Shown here in pieces: positions 56,432-64,000 of a stretch of DNA of 64,000 nt. The notes beneath the pieces are model-generated. The model ran no database searches and was not told the origin of the DNA. It saw nothing but the letters and a program-made list of their open reading frames with translations. Within the stretch, counting starts at the first letter, position 1, and the number at the start of each line of letters is the position of its first letter. Made by a program: the position numbers and the translations under genes. The stretch is from Microbacterium sp. LWO14-1.2 (GTDB taxonomy: Bacteria > Actinomycetota > Actinomycetes > Actinomycetales > Microbacteriaceae), in NCBI RefSeq assembly GCF_038397715.1, contig NZ_CP151633.1:3596001-3660000 (forward strand), read 5' to 3'.

Positions 56432-56468
56432 AAAGCCCCACCCGACGTCGTCCGTCGGGTGGGGCTTT
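56432..56468. terminator. terminator between the GMC operon and fadB
   Basis: A perfect 16-bp stem (56432-56447 with 56453-56468; core AGCCCCACCCGACG) with a 5-nt loop. The convergent operons share it. Confidence 0.9.
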
Positions 56469-56478
56469 CGTGGCTGAC

Positions 56479-58638
56479 TCAGCGGCTCTCGATGCCGCGG
56501 ATCTGCGGCGAGTGGAACGATCCTCCGAAGGCGCGCTCCGAGGCTCCCTCCCGGTCGAGATACGGAGACGCTCCGCCGTCGATGAACGGCCAGCCGGCAC
56601 CGAGGATGAGGCACAGGTCGATGTCCTCGACCTCGGGCACGACGCCCTCGTCCAGCATGAGCTTGATCTCGCTCGCGAGTCCGTCCTGCACACGCTGAAG
56701 GATCGTCGCGGCCGACGCGGGGCTCGAGCCCACCGCCGGCTTGAGGATCTTCTCGGCCTGCTTGGTCCAGCCGGTCACGCGGCCGCCCTTGTCCTTCTCG
56801 ACGACCGTGTCCAGTTCGGCGAGAGCGTGGAAGTTCTCGTTCGCGTAGAAGCGATCGGGGAACGCGTGCGCCATCGTGTCCTGCACGTGCGCGGCGACCT
56901 TCCAACCGACCAGGTCGATGAGCTGGAACGGCCCCATCGGGAGTCCCAGCGGCGCGAAAGCCTTCTCGACGTCGGTGAGCGGCGTGCCCTCGTAGACGGC
57001 CCTGGCCGCTTCGCCCATGACCTTGGCCAGGAGGCGGTTGACGACGAACCCGGGAGCATCGGCGGTCAGCACCGCGTTCTTGCCGAGGTTTTTCGCGACG
57101 ACGAAAGCGGTCGAGAGCGCTGCCTCCGAGGTCGTGGGCGTCTTCACGATCTCGATCAGCGGCATCACCGCGACCGGGTTGAAGAAGTGGAAGCCGACCA
57201 GACGCTCCGGGTGTGCGAGCTTCGCGCCGATCTCCTCCACCGACAGCGACGAGGTGTTGGTCGCGAGGATCGCATCCTCGGCGATGATCTTCTCGATCTC
57301 GCCGAACACCTGCTGCTTGACGCCGACCTCCTCGAACACCGCCTCGATGACGAAATCGCAGTCCGCGTACAGGCTCTTGTCGGTGGTGCCGGTGACGAGC
57401 CCGCGCAGCTTGTTGGCCGTGTCGGAGTCGAGACGCCCCTTCGCCTCGAGCTTGCCGATCTCCTCGTGGATGTAGGCGACGCCCTTGTCGACGCGCGCCT
57501 GGTCGAGATCGGTGATGAGGACGGGTACCTGCAGCTTGCGCACGAAGAGCAGGGCGAACTGGCTGGCCATGAGCCCGGCGCCGATGATGCCGACCTTCGC
57601 GACCTTCTTCGCGAGCGCCTTGTCGGGTGCGCCGACAGGACGCTTCGCGCGCTTCTGCACGAGGTCGAACGCGTACATGGATGCCGCGAACTGATGGCCG
57701 GTGACGAGCTCGGCGAGCGCTTCGTCCTCCCGCGCGAAGCCTTCCGCCTTCGAGCCGCTCTTCGCCTTGTCGAGCAGATCGAGAGCCGCGTACGGCGACT
57801 TCGGGACCGTGCCGATCTTGGACTCGAGCATGCCGCGAGCCATCTTGATCGCGATCGGCCACTTGGTGAGCCGCTCGATCTTGCCCGGTTCGTTCTTGCG
57901 CTCGACCTTCTTGCCACCGAGCACGGCGTCGGCCCAGACGAGCGAGTTCTCGAGGTAGTTCGCCGCGGGGAAGATCGCGTCGACGATGCCGAGATCGAAC
58001 GCCTGCTGCGGCTTGAGCATGCGGTTCTGCTTGAGAGGGTTCGAGATGACGACCTCGAGTGCGTTCTCGATGCCGATGAGGTTCGGCAGCAGGTAGGCGC
58101 CGCCCCAGCCGGGGATGATGCCGAGGAAGACCTCGGGCAGCGCGATCGCGGCCGCCGACGCGTCGACCGTGCGATAGGTCGAGTTCAACGCGATCTCGAG
58201 ACCGCCGCCGAGGGCGAGGCCGTTCACGAAGGCGAACGACGGCACGCCCAGCTCACCGAGCTTGCCCAGGACCTTGTGGCCGAGCTGCGCGATCAGGCGG
58301 GCGTTGTCGCGAGAGCCGACCTTGCTGATGTCGGACAGATCGGCACCGGCCGCCAGGATGTACTGCTTACCGGTGATGCCGACCGCCTGGATCTCGCCGA
58401 CCGCGGCGCGCGCGGTCAGACGGTCGAGGGTCTCGCCGAGCTGGGTCAGGGTCGCGGGGCCGAGGGTGTTCGGCCGCGTGTGGTCGCGGCCGTTGTCGAG
58501 CGTGATGAGCGCCAGCACCTTGCCCGAGGGGAGGCGGATGTCGCGAACCGGCGACTGGGTGATCACCTCGCCGTCGGTGAGCGCCTGGATGGGGGAGAAG
58601 TCGACCTTCGCGTACTGGTCGGAAATCGAAGTGGCCAT
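56479..58638 (-). CDS. fadB: fatty acid oxidation multifunctional protein (enoyl-CoA hydratase / 3-hydroxyacyl-CoA dehydrogenase)
   Basis: This 719-aa two-domain enzyme catalyses steps 2 and 3 of beta-oxidation. The N-terminal crotonase domain has the oxyanion pair ILAAGADLSDISKVG and NGLALGGGLEIALN, plus LPEVFLGIIPGWGG. The C-terminal dehydrogenase contains the NAD motif KVGIIGAGLMASQFALLF, NTSSLSVEEI, FHFFNPVAVMPLIEIV and DAPGFVVNRLL. It ends with a second HAD-like domain (DEGVVPEVEDIDLCLILGAGW). The thiolase gene is 6 bp upstream, so fadA-fadB are one operon, the thiolase being first. Length and order match actinobacterial FadB (Rv0860 type). Confidence 0.95.
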   Translation of the reverse strand: MATSISDQYAKVDFSPIQALTDGEVITQSPVRDIRLPSGKVLALITLDNGRDHTRPNTLGPATLTQLGETLDRLTARAAVGEIQAVGITGKQYILAAGADLSDISKVGSRDNARLIAQLGHKVLGKLGELGVPSFAFVNGLALGGGLEIALNSTYRTVDASAAAIALPEVFLGIIPGWGGAYLLPNLIGIENALEVVISNPLKQNRMLKPQQAFDLGIVDAIFPAANYLENSLVWADAVLGGKKVERKNEPGKIERLTKWPIAIKMARGMLESKIGTVPKSPYAALDLLDKAKSGSKAEGFAREDEALAELVTGHQFAASMYAFDLVQKRAKRPVGAPDKALAKKVAKVGIIGAGLMASQFALLFVRKLQVPVLITDLDQARVDKGVAYIHEEIGKLEAKGRLDSDTANKLRGLVTGTTDKSLYADCDFVIEAVFEEVGVKQQVFGEIEKIIAEDAILATNTSSLSVEEIGAKLAHPERLVGFHFFNPVAVMPLIEIVKTPTTSEAALSTAFVVAKNLGKNAVLTADAPGFVVNRLLAKVMGEAARAVYEGTPLTDVEKAFAPLGLPMGPFQLIDLVGWKVAAHVQDTMAHAFPDRFYANENFHALAELDTVVEKDKGGRVTGWTKQAEKILKPAVGSSPASAATILQRVQDGLASEIKLMLDEGVVPEVEDIDLCLILGAGWPFIDGGASPYLDREGASERAFGGSFHSPQIRGIESR

Positions 58639-58644
58639 CGGGGG

Positions 58645-59850
58645 TTACTTCCTCTTCTTGCCGTCGTAGTGCGGGTTCTCCCAGATGACCGAGCCGCCCT
58701 GGCCCAGCCCGACGCACATGGCGGTCAGGCCGTAGCGCACGTCCGGGCGCTCGGCGAACTGCGCCGCGAGCTGGATCATCAGGCGGACTCCGGACGCAGC
58801 GAGCGGGTGGCCGAGGGCGATCGCGCCGCCCCACTGGTTCACGCGCGGATCGTCGTCGGCGATGTCGAAGTGGTCGAGCAGGGAGATGACCTGGATCGCG
58901 AACGCCTCGTTGAGCTCGAACAGGCCGATGTCGTCGATCGTGAGTCCGGCCTTCTTCAACGCCTTCTCGGTCGAGGGGATCGGGCCGATGCCCATGATCT
59001 CGGGCTGCACGCCGGCGAACGCGAACGACACCATGCGCATCTTCGGGGTGAGGCCGAGCTCCTTGACGGCGCCGCCGCCGGCGAGCAGCGACATCGTCGC
59101 GCCGTCGGTGAGGGGCGAGGACGTTCCCGCCGTGACGCGGCCGTGCGGACGGAACGGCGGCTTGAGGGCCGCGAGGTCCTCCATCGTGGTCTGGGGGCGA
59201 CGGCCCTCGTCCTCGGTGGCGAGGCCCCAGGCGCCGTCGGCGTCCTTGATGGCGACCGGCACGAGATCGGGCTGGATCTTGCCGGCGTCGTAGGCCGCCT
59301 GCACCTTGTGCTGGCTCAGCATGCCGAAGCGGTCGGAGCGCTCCTTGGTGAGGTGCGGGAAGCGGTCGAAGATGCGCTCCGCCGTGACACCCATGTTGAG
59401 CGCGCCGGGGTCGACCATCTTCTCTGCGACGAAGCGCGGGTTCGGGTCGGCGTTGCCGCCGATCGGGTGGTGGCCCATGTGCTCGACGCCGCCCGCGAGC
59501 GCGAGGTCGTACATGCCGACCCCGATCGACGCGCCCATCGTGGTGACGCTCGTCATGGCGCCGGCGCACATGCGCTCGACGGCGAGGCCGGGCACGGTCT
59601 GCGGGAGACCGGCGAGGATCGCGACCGAACGGCCGAGGGTGAGGCCCTGATCTCCGGTCTGACTCGTCGCGGCGATCGCGACGTCGTCGATGCGGTCGGC
59701 GGGGACGGCGGCGTTGCGCTCCATCAAACCGATCGTCGCCTTCACGGCGAGGTCATCTGCGCGGGTGTTCCAGTACATGCCCTTTTCGCCGGCGCGCCCG
59801 AAGGGGGTGCGCACTCCATCGACGAAGAAGACGTCCGAGATCTCGGCCAC
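58645..59850 (-). CDS. fadA: acetyl-CoA C-acyltransferase (thiolase)
   Basis: Thiolase cleaves 3-ketoacyl-CoA with CoA, the final step of beta-oxidation. In the 401-aa product the nucleophile is in VERMCAGAMTSV (about residue 94). NEAFAIQ is the conserved His/Asn-side motif, and GHPLAASGVR and AMCVGLGQGGSV hold the second His and Cys. GTG 59850 follows GGAGGCAGA. A TAGACT box at 59884-59879 on the minus strand is a fitting -10. It is cotranscribed with fadB downstream. Confidence 0.95.
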   Translation of the reverse strand: MAEISDVFFVDGVRTPFGRAGEKGMYWNTRADDLAVKATIGLMERNAAVPADRIDDVAIAATSQTGDQGLTLGRSVAILAGLPQTVPGLAVERMCAGAMTSVTTMGASIGVGMYDLALAGGVEHMGHHPIGGNADPNPRFVAEKMVDPGALNMGVTAERIFDRFPHLTKERSDRFGMLSQHKVQAAYDAGKIQPDLVPVAIKDADGAWGLATEDEGRRPQTTMEDLAALKPPFRPHGRVTAGTSSPLTDGATMSLLAGGGAVKELGLTPKMRMVSFAFAGVQPEIMGIGPIPSTEKALKKAGLTIDDIGLFELNEAFAIQVISLLDHFDIADDDPRVNQWGGAIALGHPLAASGVRLMIQLAAQFAERPDVRYGLTAMCVGLGQGGSVIWENPHYDGKKRK

Positions 59851-59924
59851 TCTGCCTCCAAGTTTTGTGCGGTGGCCTCAGTCTATGAACGGCCGGAAAC
59901 CGGGAGGAATCGGTTGGGTCGAAC

Positions 59925-61118
59925 CTACGAAGCGGGTGCGGACGCCTCGTCGGGCGATTGACCGGCCTCTACAAAGGCGGCGGCGATCTTCTGTGCGGTC
60001 TGTGCAATCTGCCACGGACGCGCCCCGAGATTCTCGAGCGCTGCCGCGACGGCATCCGTCGTCGTCCCCGGCAGATCCCAGGAGATGCGGCGGAGGTAGT
60101 CGGGGGTGAGCAGGTTCTCCGTGGGCATCGAGAGCTCCTCGGCCACAGCCTCCACGACGGGTCGCGCGGCCTTGAGGCGCGCGTCGGCCTCGGGGTTCCG
60201 GTCCGCCCACGCGCGGGGCGGCGGCAGGGCGTCGCTCGGCACGCGCTCACGCGGCAGCACCTCGGTCGAGCGCCCGTCGACCATGGCCTGCCACCAGCGG
60301 TCCAGCTGCGTGCGGCTCGCCCGCCCCTGGAAGTCCTTGATGCCCGCGAGGGCCTGCTTGCTCTGCGGATTCGCGAGCACCGCGGCGATCAGCGAGCGGT
60401 CGGGCACCAGGCGTCCGGGGGAGACGTCCTGCTCCTGCGCGTAGGCCTCGCGGGCCTGCCAGAGCGACTTCGCCACCGCGAGGTTGCGTGCGCCGCGAAC
60501 CTGATGCAGACCGCTGAGTCGGCGCCAGGGGTCTTCGCGCGGCGGCTTCGGACGTCGTGACAGGGTCGCGGCGAACTCCTCGTCGGCGAACGTCGTCTTT
60601 CCCTGCTCGTCGAGCTGACGCTGCAGCTCTTCCCGGACGTCGATGAGATGCAGCACGTCGAGCGCGGCGTACTCGAGCCACGCGGCGGGCAGCGGCCTGG
60701 TCGACCAGTCGGCGGCCGAGTGCTCCTTCTTGAGGGTGATCCCGAGTGTGCTCTCCACGACGGCGGCGAGTCCGACGCGCTCGTGGCCGAGCAGGCGCGC
60801 CGCCAGCTCCGTGTCGAAGATCGACGGCGGTTCGAGGTGGAGTTCTCGCAGGGAGGGGAGATCCTGGCTCGCGGCGTGGAAAACCCATTCCACATCGCCG
60901 ATCGCCGCCTGCAGCGGGGCGAAATCGCCGAGCGCCGGCGGGTCGAACAGGAAGACGCCTGCACCACGACGGAACACCTGAACGAGGTAGGCGCGCTGCG
61001 AGTACCGGAAGCCGGAGGCCCGCTCGACATCGACGGCGACAGGTCCCTCGCCCGCCGCGAGCGCGGCGCAGGCCGCGTGGAACTCCGAGACATCGGAGAT
61101 CACGGAGTATTCAGTCAC
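59925..61118 (-). CDS. rnd: ribonuclease D-like exonuclease with HRDC domain
   Basis: This 397-aa 3'-5' exonuclease is of the DEDD type. VAVDVERASGFRYSQRAYLV holds the first acidic pair in the unusual form DVE, VFHAASQDLPSL supplies the next Asp, and YAALDVLHLIDV ends the site. It is followed by two HRDC-like helical regions near 200-290. The product trims stable RNA 3' ends in bacteria that have been studied. It overlaps the DUF3000 gene by 8 bp, an arrangement found throughout Micrococcales. The ending (EAGQSPDEASAPAS) is a flexible tail. Confidence 0.93.
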   Translation of the reverse strand: MTEYSVISDVSEFHAACAALAAGEGPVAVDVERASGFRYSQRAYLVQVFRRGAGVFLFDPPALGDFAPLQAAIGDVEWVFHAASQDLPSLRELHLEPPSIFDTELAARLLGHERVGLAAVVESTLGITLKKEHSAADWSTRPLPAAWLEYAALDVLHLIDVREELQRQLDEQGKTTFADEEFAATLSRRPKPPREDPWRRLSGLHQVRGARNLAVAKSLWQAREAYAQEQDVSPGRLVPDRSLIAAVLANPQSKQALAGIKDFQGRASRTQLDRWWQAMVDGRSTEVLPRERVPSDALPPPRAWADRNPEADARLKAARPVVEAVAEELSMPTENLLTPDYLRRISWDLPGTTTDAVAAALENLGARPWQIAQTAQKIAAAFVEAGQSPDEASAPAS

Positions 61119-61692
61119 GTGCTGCCTTTCGAGCGCCGATCACGGCGATGCCCTCGGAACCCGGCGGAAGACCCGCCAGCATTCCGACCAGTTCGGCCCA
61201 TGCTTCGACGTGGGGTCGGAACGGGCCCTCGGGTGTCCAGGACGCCCTCAATTCTATCTGCGCTCCGTCGCCTTCCTCCGCCAGGCCGCCGAACCCCTTC
61301 GAGAGGGTCTTCGTCGACGTTCCGGATGCCGAATGGGAGACGGCTCCCCGCGAGTCGAGCGCGTCGACCAGCCACGACCACGTCACGTCGGCGAGAAGAG
61401 GGTCGGTGCCGATCTCCGTCTCGAGCGGTGCCTGGGCGAAGATCACTATTCTCCAGCTGCCGCCCCAGGCGCCCGGCGCCTCGGGATCGTGGAGCAGGAC
61501 GAACCGGCCGGTGCCGTAGACGGATTCGCCGTCGTCGCCGGGGCGGACGTCTGCGGCGAGCGCGATGGCGTACGGCGCGAGGCCCTGCGGCGTGGCGATC
61601 TCACGGACGGTGATGTCGCTGCGGAACGCCGTCTCGCGCAGCTCGGCCACGGCGGCGTCGAAGATCGTCCCGGCATCGGGGTGTGCGGTCAC
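61111..61692 (-). CDS. DUF3000 protein
   Basis: This 193-aa soluble protein has the DUF3000 pattern: FDAAVAELRETAFRSDITV, GLAPYAIALAADV, GRFVLLHDPEAPGAWGGSWR and RASWTPEGPFRPHVEAWAEL. This actinobacterial family is always near rnd; a role in RNA metabolism is a guess from that. GTG 61692 has TAGCCT 6 nt upstream (leaderless type). Its end overlaps the rnd start by 8 bp, so they are coupled. Confidence 0.92.
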   Translation of the reverse strand: MTAHPDAGTIFDAAVAELRETAFRSDITVREIATPQGLAPYAIALAADVRPGDDGESVYGTGRFVLLHDPEAPGAWGGSWRIVIFAQAPLETEIGTDPLLADVTWSWLVDALDSRGAVSHSASGTSTKTLSKGFGGLAEEGDGAQIELRASWTPEGPFRPHVEAWAELVGMLAGLPPGSEGIAVIGARKAARD

Positions 61693-61717
61693 GGTGACAG
61701 GCTAGAGTCAGGAGGCG
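61693..61717. promoter_or_regulatory. overlapping divergent -10 boxes of DUF3000 and alpha/beta hydrolase genes
   Basis: Minus-strand TAGCCT (61704-61699) and plus-strand TAGAGT (61703-61708) share the TA at 61703-61704. The former is 6 nt from GTG 61692, the latter 9 nt from ATG 61718, where AGGAGG is also present. The two promoters must exclude one another. Confidence 0.6.
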
Positions 61718-62872
61718 ATGAAGAGTCTCAGGCACGCCGTTGCGCTCCTTGTCCCTGCAGTGGTCGCTCTGGGAGCGGCCGCGACGCTGCTCGTCCTCAG
61801 CGTGGCGCGACGCGTCGTCATGCCGGGGAAGCGCCCGGCCGATGCCGAGATCGTCTCGGTCGACACCGGTGCGCAGACGATCGAGCTCGTGCGGACACCC
61901 GACACGGAGCTGCCCGGCCGATACGGTCTGTTCACGTCGGGAACCGAGGGATACGTCAAGCTCGGCGCGGTGCTGAGCGCCGACGCCACGACCGTGCGCC
62001 GCAAGCTGCTGACGAAGGTCGAGCCCGGGGCGCGCCTCGACCGCCAGGCGGGTTTCAGCGGCTGGTACTACTCCACGCCGAGCGAGCTGCATCTGCGTTG
62101 GGAGAACGTGCTGATCGGCTCACCGGCCGGACCGTGCCCCGCATGGTTCTTCCCGGCCGAGTCATCGACCTGGGTGATCCAGGTCCATGGCCGCGGCGTC
62201 ACCCGCGCGGAGTGCCTCCGGGCCGTGCCGGTGCTGCACGCCGAGGGCTTCCCGAACCTCGTGGTGTCGTACCGCAACGACGGCGAGGCCCCCCGCAGCC
62301 GCAGCGGTGCCTACGCTCTCGGCGCGTCGGAGTGGCGGGATGTGGATGCGGCGGTGTCCTATGCGCTCCGTCACGGCGCCGAGCGGGTGATCCTGATGGG
62401 ATGGTCGATGGGCGGGGCCGTCGCTCTGCAGGCCGCGGTGAACTCGGGCAACCGCGACCGCATCGCCGGTCTGATCCTCGAGTCGCCCGTCGTCGACTGG
62501 CGCACTGTCCTGCGCTTCCAGGCCAGGGAGATCGGCCTGCGCGCGCCGATCCCGGACCTGGCGATGAGCGCACTCTCGGTGCCGCTGACCGCTCGACTCA
62601 GCGGTGCGGAGGACGCGATCCCGTTCGACCGGCTCGACATGGTCGCGCGCGCGGAGGAACTCGCGGTCCCCATCCTCATCCTGCACAGCGACGACGACGG
62701 GTTCGTCCCCGCAGACGCGTCTCATGCACTGCAGGAGGCCAGGCCCGACCTCGTGACGATGCCGCCGTTCTCGGGCGCCAGGCACACCAAGCTCTGGAAC
62801 TACGACCAGGCAGGGTGGAGCGATGCCATCACCGAGTGGATGCGTGTCCAGGGATTCAGCGCTTCTGCCTGA
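61718..62872 (+). CDS. alpha/beta hydrolase with N-terminal membrane anchor
   Basis: In this 384-aa protein residues 6-29 (HAVALLVPAVVALGAAATLL) form a signal anchor. The body is a serine hydrolase of the alpha/beta type. VIQVHGRGVTRAECLRAV carries the oxyanion strand, LMGWSMGGAVALQAA is the nucleophile elbow (GxSxGG), LILHSDDDGFVP has the acid and GARHTKLW the His. Similar proteins are annotated as lipases or peptidase-like hydrolases; substrate unknown. It is presumably exposed on the outer membrane face. The 3' end overlaps the SufE gene by 17 bp, tail to tail. Confidence 0.88.
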   Translation: MKSLRHAVALLVPAVVALGAAATLLVLSVARRVVMPGKRPADAEIVSVDTGAQTIELVRTPDTELPGRYGLFTSGTEGYVKLGAVLSADATTVRRKLLTKVEPGARLDRQAGFSGWYYSTPSELHLRWENVLIGSPAGPCPAWFFPAESSTWVIQVHGRGVTRAECLRAVPVLHAEGFPNLVVSYRNDGEAPRSRSGAYALGASEWRDVDAAVSYALRHGAERVILMGWSMGGAVALQAAVNSGNRDRIAGLILESPVVDWRTVLRFQAREIGLRAPIPDLAMSALSVPLTARLSGAEDAIPFDRLDMVARAEELAVPILILHSDDDGFVPADASHALQEARPDLVTMPPFSGARHTKLWNYDQAGWSDAITEWMRVQGFSASA

Positions 62873-63296
62873 CCTGCTTCTTCGCGCGCATGAGCATCCC
62901 GGTCATCCCTCCGATCCGGAGAGGTGACACCGCCTTCGTGAGCCCGATCGACTGGGGGTAGTCGTCGGGGATGGCGAGGACCTCGTCGGCGCTGAGACCG
63001 GTGATCCCCTGCACGAGGATGCTGGCGAAACCGCGTGTGGTCGGAGCCTCGGGCGGTGCCGTGGCGTGCATCGTCACCACGTCGTCGTGCACCTCGACGT
63101 AGATGTACACCGGCGACTGGCACTCCGCGACGCGCTCGCACATCTCGGGGTGGTTCGCGACTTCCTCCGACACCTCAGGCAGCTCGTCGGCGTACTCCAG
63201 CAGGAGTAGCAGGCGATCGGCCTCGGGGGTCTCGAGGAAGCCGTCGCGGATCTCGGCGAGGACGTCAGGAACTTCGCTCGTGCTCATCCCTGTCAT
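62856..63296 (-). CDS. sufE: SufE family sulphur-acceptor protein
   Basis: SufE takes persulphide sulphur from cysteine desulphurase for Fe-S cluster assembly. The product is about 146 aa with the motif ERVAECQSPVYIYVE containing the acceptor Cys, preceded by LLLLLEYADELPEV. The end ...LRIGGMTGMLMRAKKQVRQ is usual for actinobacterial members. Three in-frame starts are possible (GTG 63302, ATG 63296, ATG 63287) and I cannot decide firmly; ATG 63287 gives the shortest family-like start. It lies 9 bp after a rhodanese gene, a common pairing in which the two would pass sulphur. Confidence 0.9.
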   Translation of the reverse strand: MTGMSTSEVPDVLAEIRDGFLETPEADRLLLLLEYADELPEVSEEVANHPEMCERVAECQSPVYIYVEVHDDVVTMHATAPPEAPTTRGFASILVQGITGLSADEVLAIPDDYPQSIGLTKAVSPLRIGGMTGMLMRAKKQVRQKR

Positions 63297-63305
63297 TCTC
63301 ACACG

Positions 63306-64000
63306 TCAGGCGGTGCCGGGCTCCGAACCAGTGACGATCGGCACGCGCACGGCGCTGCCCCATTCCGTCCAGGATCCGTCGTAGTTGCGGACGTCGTCGA
63401 AGCCGAGCAGGTGCTTCAGCACGAACCAGGTGTGGCTCGACCGCTCGCCGATACGGCAGTACGCCACGACCTCGTCGCCGTCGTCCAAACCGGCGCCGTC
63501 GCGGTAGATCGCGTCGAGCTCGGCCCGGGACTTGAAGCCGCCGTCCTCGGCGACCGCCTTCGCCCACGGAACGCTCTGCGCGGTGGGGATGTGTCCAGCC
63601 CGCAGCGTGCCCTCCTCGGGGTACGCGGGCGCGGTGGTGCGCTCCCCGCTGTACTCCTCGGGGGAGCGCACGTCGATCAACGGCTTGCCGATGTGCGCCA
63701 GGACGTCCTCCTTATAGGCGCGGATGCCGGAGTCGTCGCGCTCGACGACCGGGTACTCCGTCGGCGTGATGGTCGGGGTCTCGCGCGTGATCTCACGGCC
63801 CTCGGCGATCCAGCGATCACGGCCCCCGTCGAGCAGGCGGACGTCCTCGTGGCCGAAGAGCGAGAAGACCCAGAGCGCGTACGCAGCCCACCAGTTGTTC
63901 TTGTCCCCGTAGATGACGACGGTGTCGTCTCGCGAGATCCCCTTGCGGCTCAGCAGCGCGGCGAATCCCTCGCCGTCGACGTAGTCGCGCACGACCGGGT
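63306..64000 (-). CDS. sseA: thiosulphate sulphurtransferase (tandem rhodanese), 5' part beyond the window
   Basis: The reading frame is open to the window edge, so the N terminus is missing; about 231 residues are visible. They contain the last part of an inactive first rhodanese domain ([32 protein letters not shown]). A complete second domain ends in [18 protein letters not shown] with the persulphide-forming Cys. The SseA-type enzyme moves sulphur from thiosulphate to cyanide or protein thiols. sufE follows 9 bp downstream, suggesting a shared role in sulphur delivery. Confidence 0.93.
   Translation of the reverse strand, partial: PVVRDYVDGEGFAALLSRKGISRDDTVVIYGDKNNWWAAYALWVFSLFGHEDVRLLDGGRDRWIAEGREITRETPTITPTEYPVVERDDSGIRAYKEDVLAHIGKPLIDVRSPEEYSGERTTAPAYPEEGTLRAGHIPTAQSVPWAKAVAEDGGFKSRAELDAIYRDGAGLDDGDEVVAYCRIGERSSHTWFVLKHLLGFDDVRNYDGSWTEWGSAVRVPIVTGSEPGTA

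Noticed and set aside
56470..59961. A 1163-codon open frame on the plus strand opposite fadA-fadB
   Set aside because: It mirrors two obvious beta-oxidation genes. Its translation is Arg/Asp/Val/Leu-rich without motifs, the usual antisense artefact in high-GC DNA.

Overview
The window is chromosomal DNA from a high-GC actinobacterium, most likely family Microbacteriaceae and close to Microbacterium. The grounds are gene content and order: glnA2-glnE; an actinobacterial family A polymerase next to rnpB; sigA-DUF7455-parE; the run sepH-DUF4193-DUF3093-dut-DUF3710-DUF3159-acnA-dxs; and DUF3000 next to rnd. Coding density is very high. Many genes are joined by ATGA overlaps, GTG starts are common, and at least ten genes have a TANNNT -10 box only 6-8 nt before the start codon, which implies leaderless mRNAs. 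I see no insertion sequence, prophage, tRNA, rRNA or CRISPR array.

Layout. 1-2502: end of a zinc-ribbon gene, an exonuclease/polymerase and the RNase P RNA. 2527-13201: polyphosphate glucokinase, then a nitrogen block (small ORF, glnA2, glnE, lipid kinase, AI-2E transporter, frameshifted GNAT, glutaminase, glnA1). glnA1 has a very clear four-half-site GlnR-type operator. 13319-17892: RDD protein, a divergent pair of retropepsin-like RimB protease and RimK glutamate ligase, a DUF4191 protein and an unrecognised membrane protein. 17903-22620: E2 and E3 subunits of the 2-oxoacid dehydrogenases and leucyl aminopeptidase. 22726-25771: PAC2 protein, SigA and a stand-alone CofE-like ligase. 25872-28713: an ATP-grasp enzyme and two overlapping, complementary alanine-racemase-like genes.

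28786-39044: parE and parC, converging on a five-gene accessory cassette. The cassette is a glycosyltransferase divergent from a coupled operon of OleD-like dehydrogenase, metallo-hydrolase, F390-synthetase-like adenylate-forming enzyme and KAS III-like condensing enzyme. 39103-49272: phosphodiesterase, sepH, the dut block, aconitase with a perfect inverted repeat, and dxs. 49295-56382: SPFH-like protein, glpD-tetR divergent from an alkyl-dihydroxyacetone-phosphate-synthase-like, lipid kinase and GMC oxidoreductase operon. 56479-64000: beta-oxidation fadB/fadA, RNase D, DUF3000, alpha/beta hydrolase, SufE and a rhodanese that runs off the window.

Most promising for new biology are the variant Ole-like cassette (32548-36552), the complementary racemase pair (26969-28713) and the candidate ether-glycerolipid cluster (50121-56382). 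The pair could only make one complete active site as a heterodimer. All functions are inferred from recognisable motifs and gene context; no database search was run.
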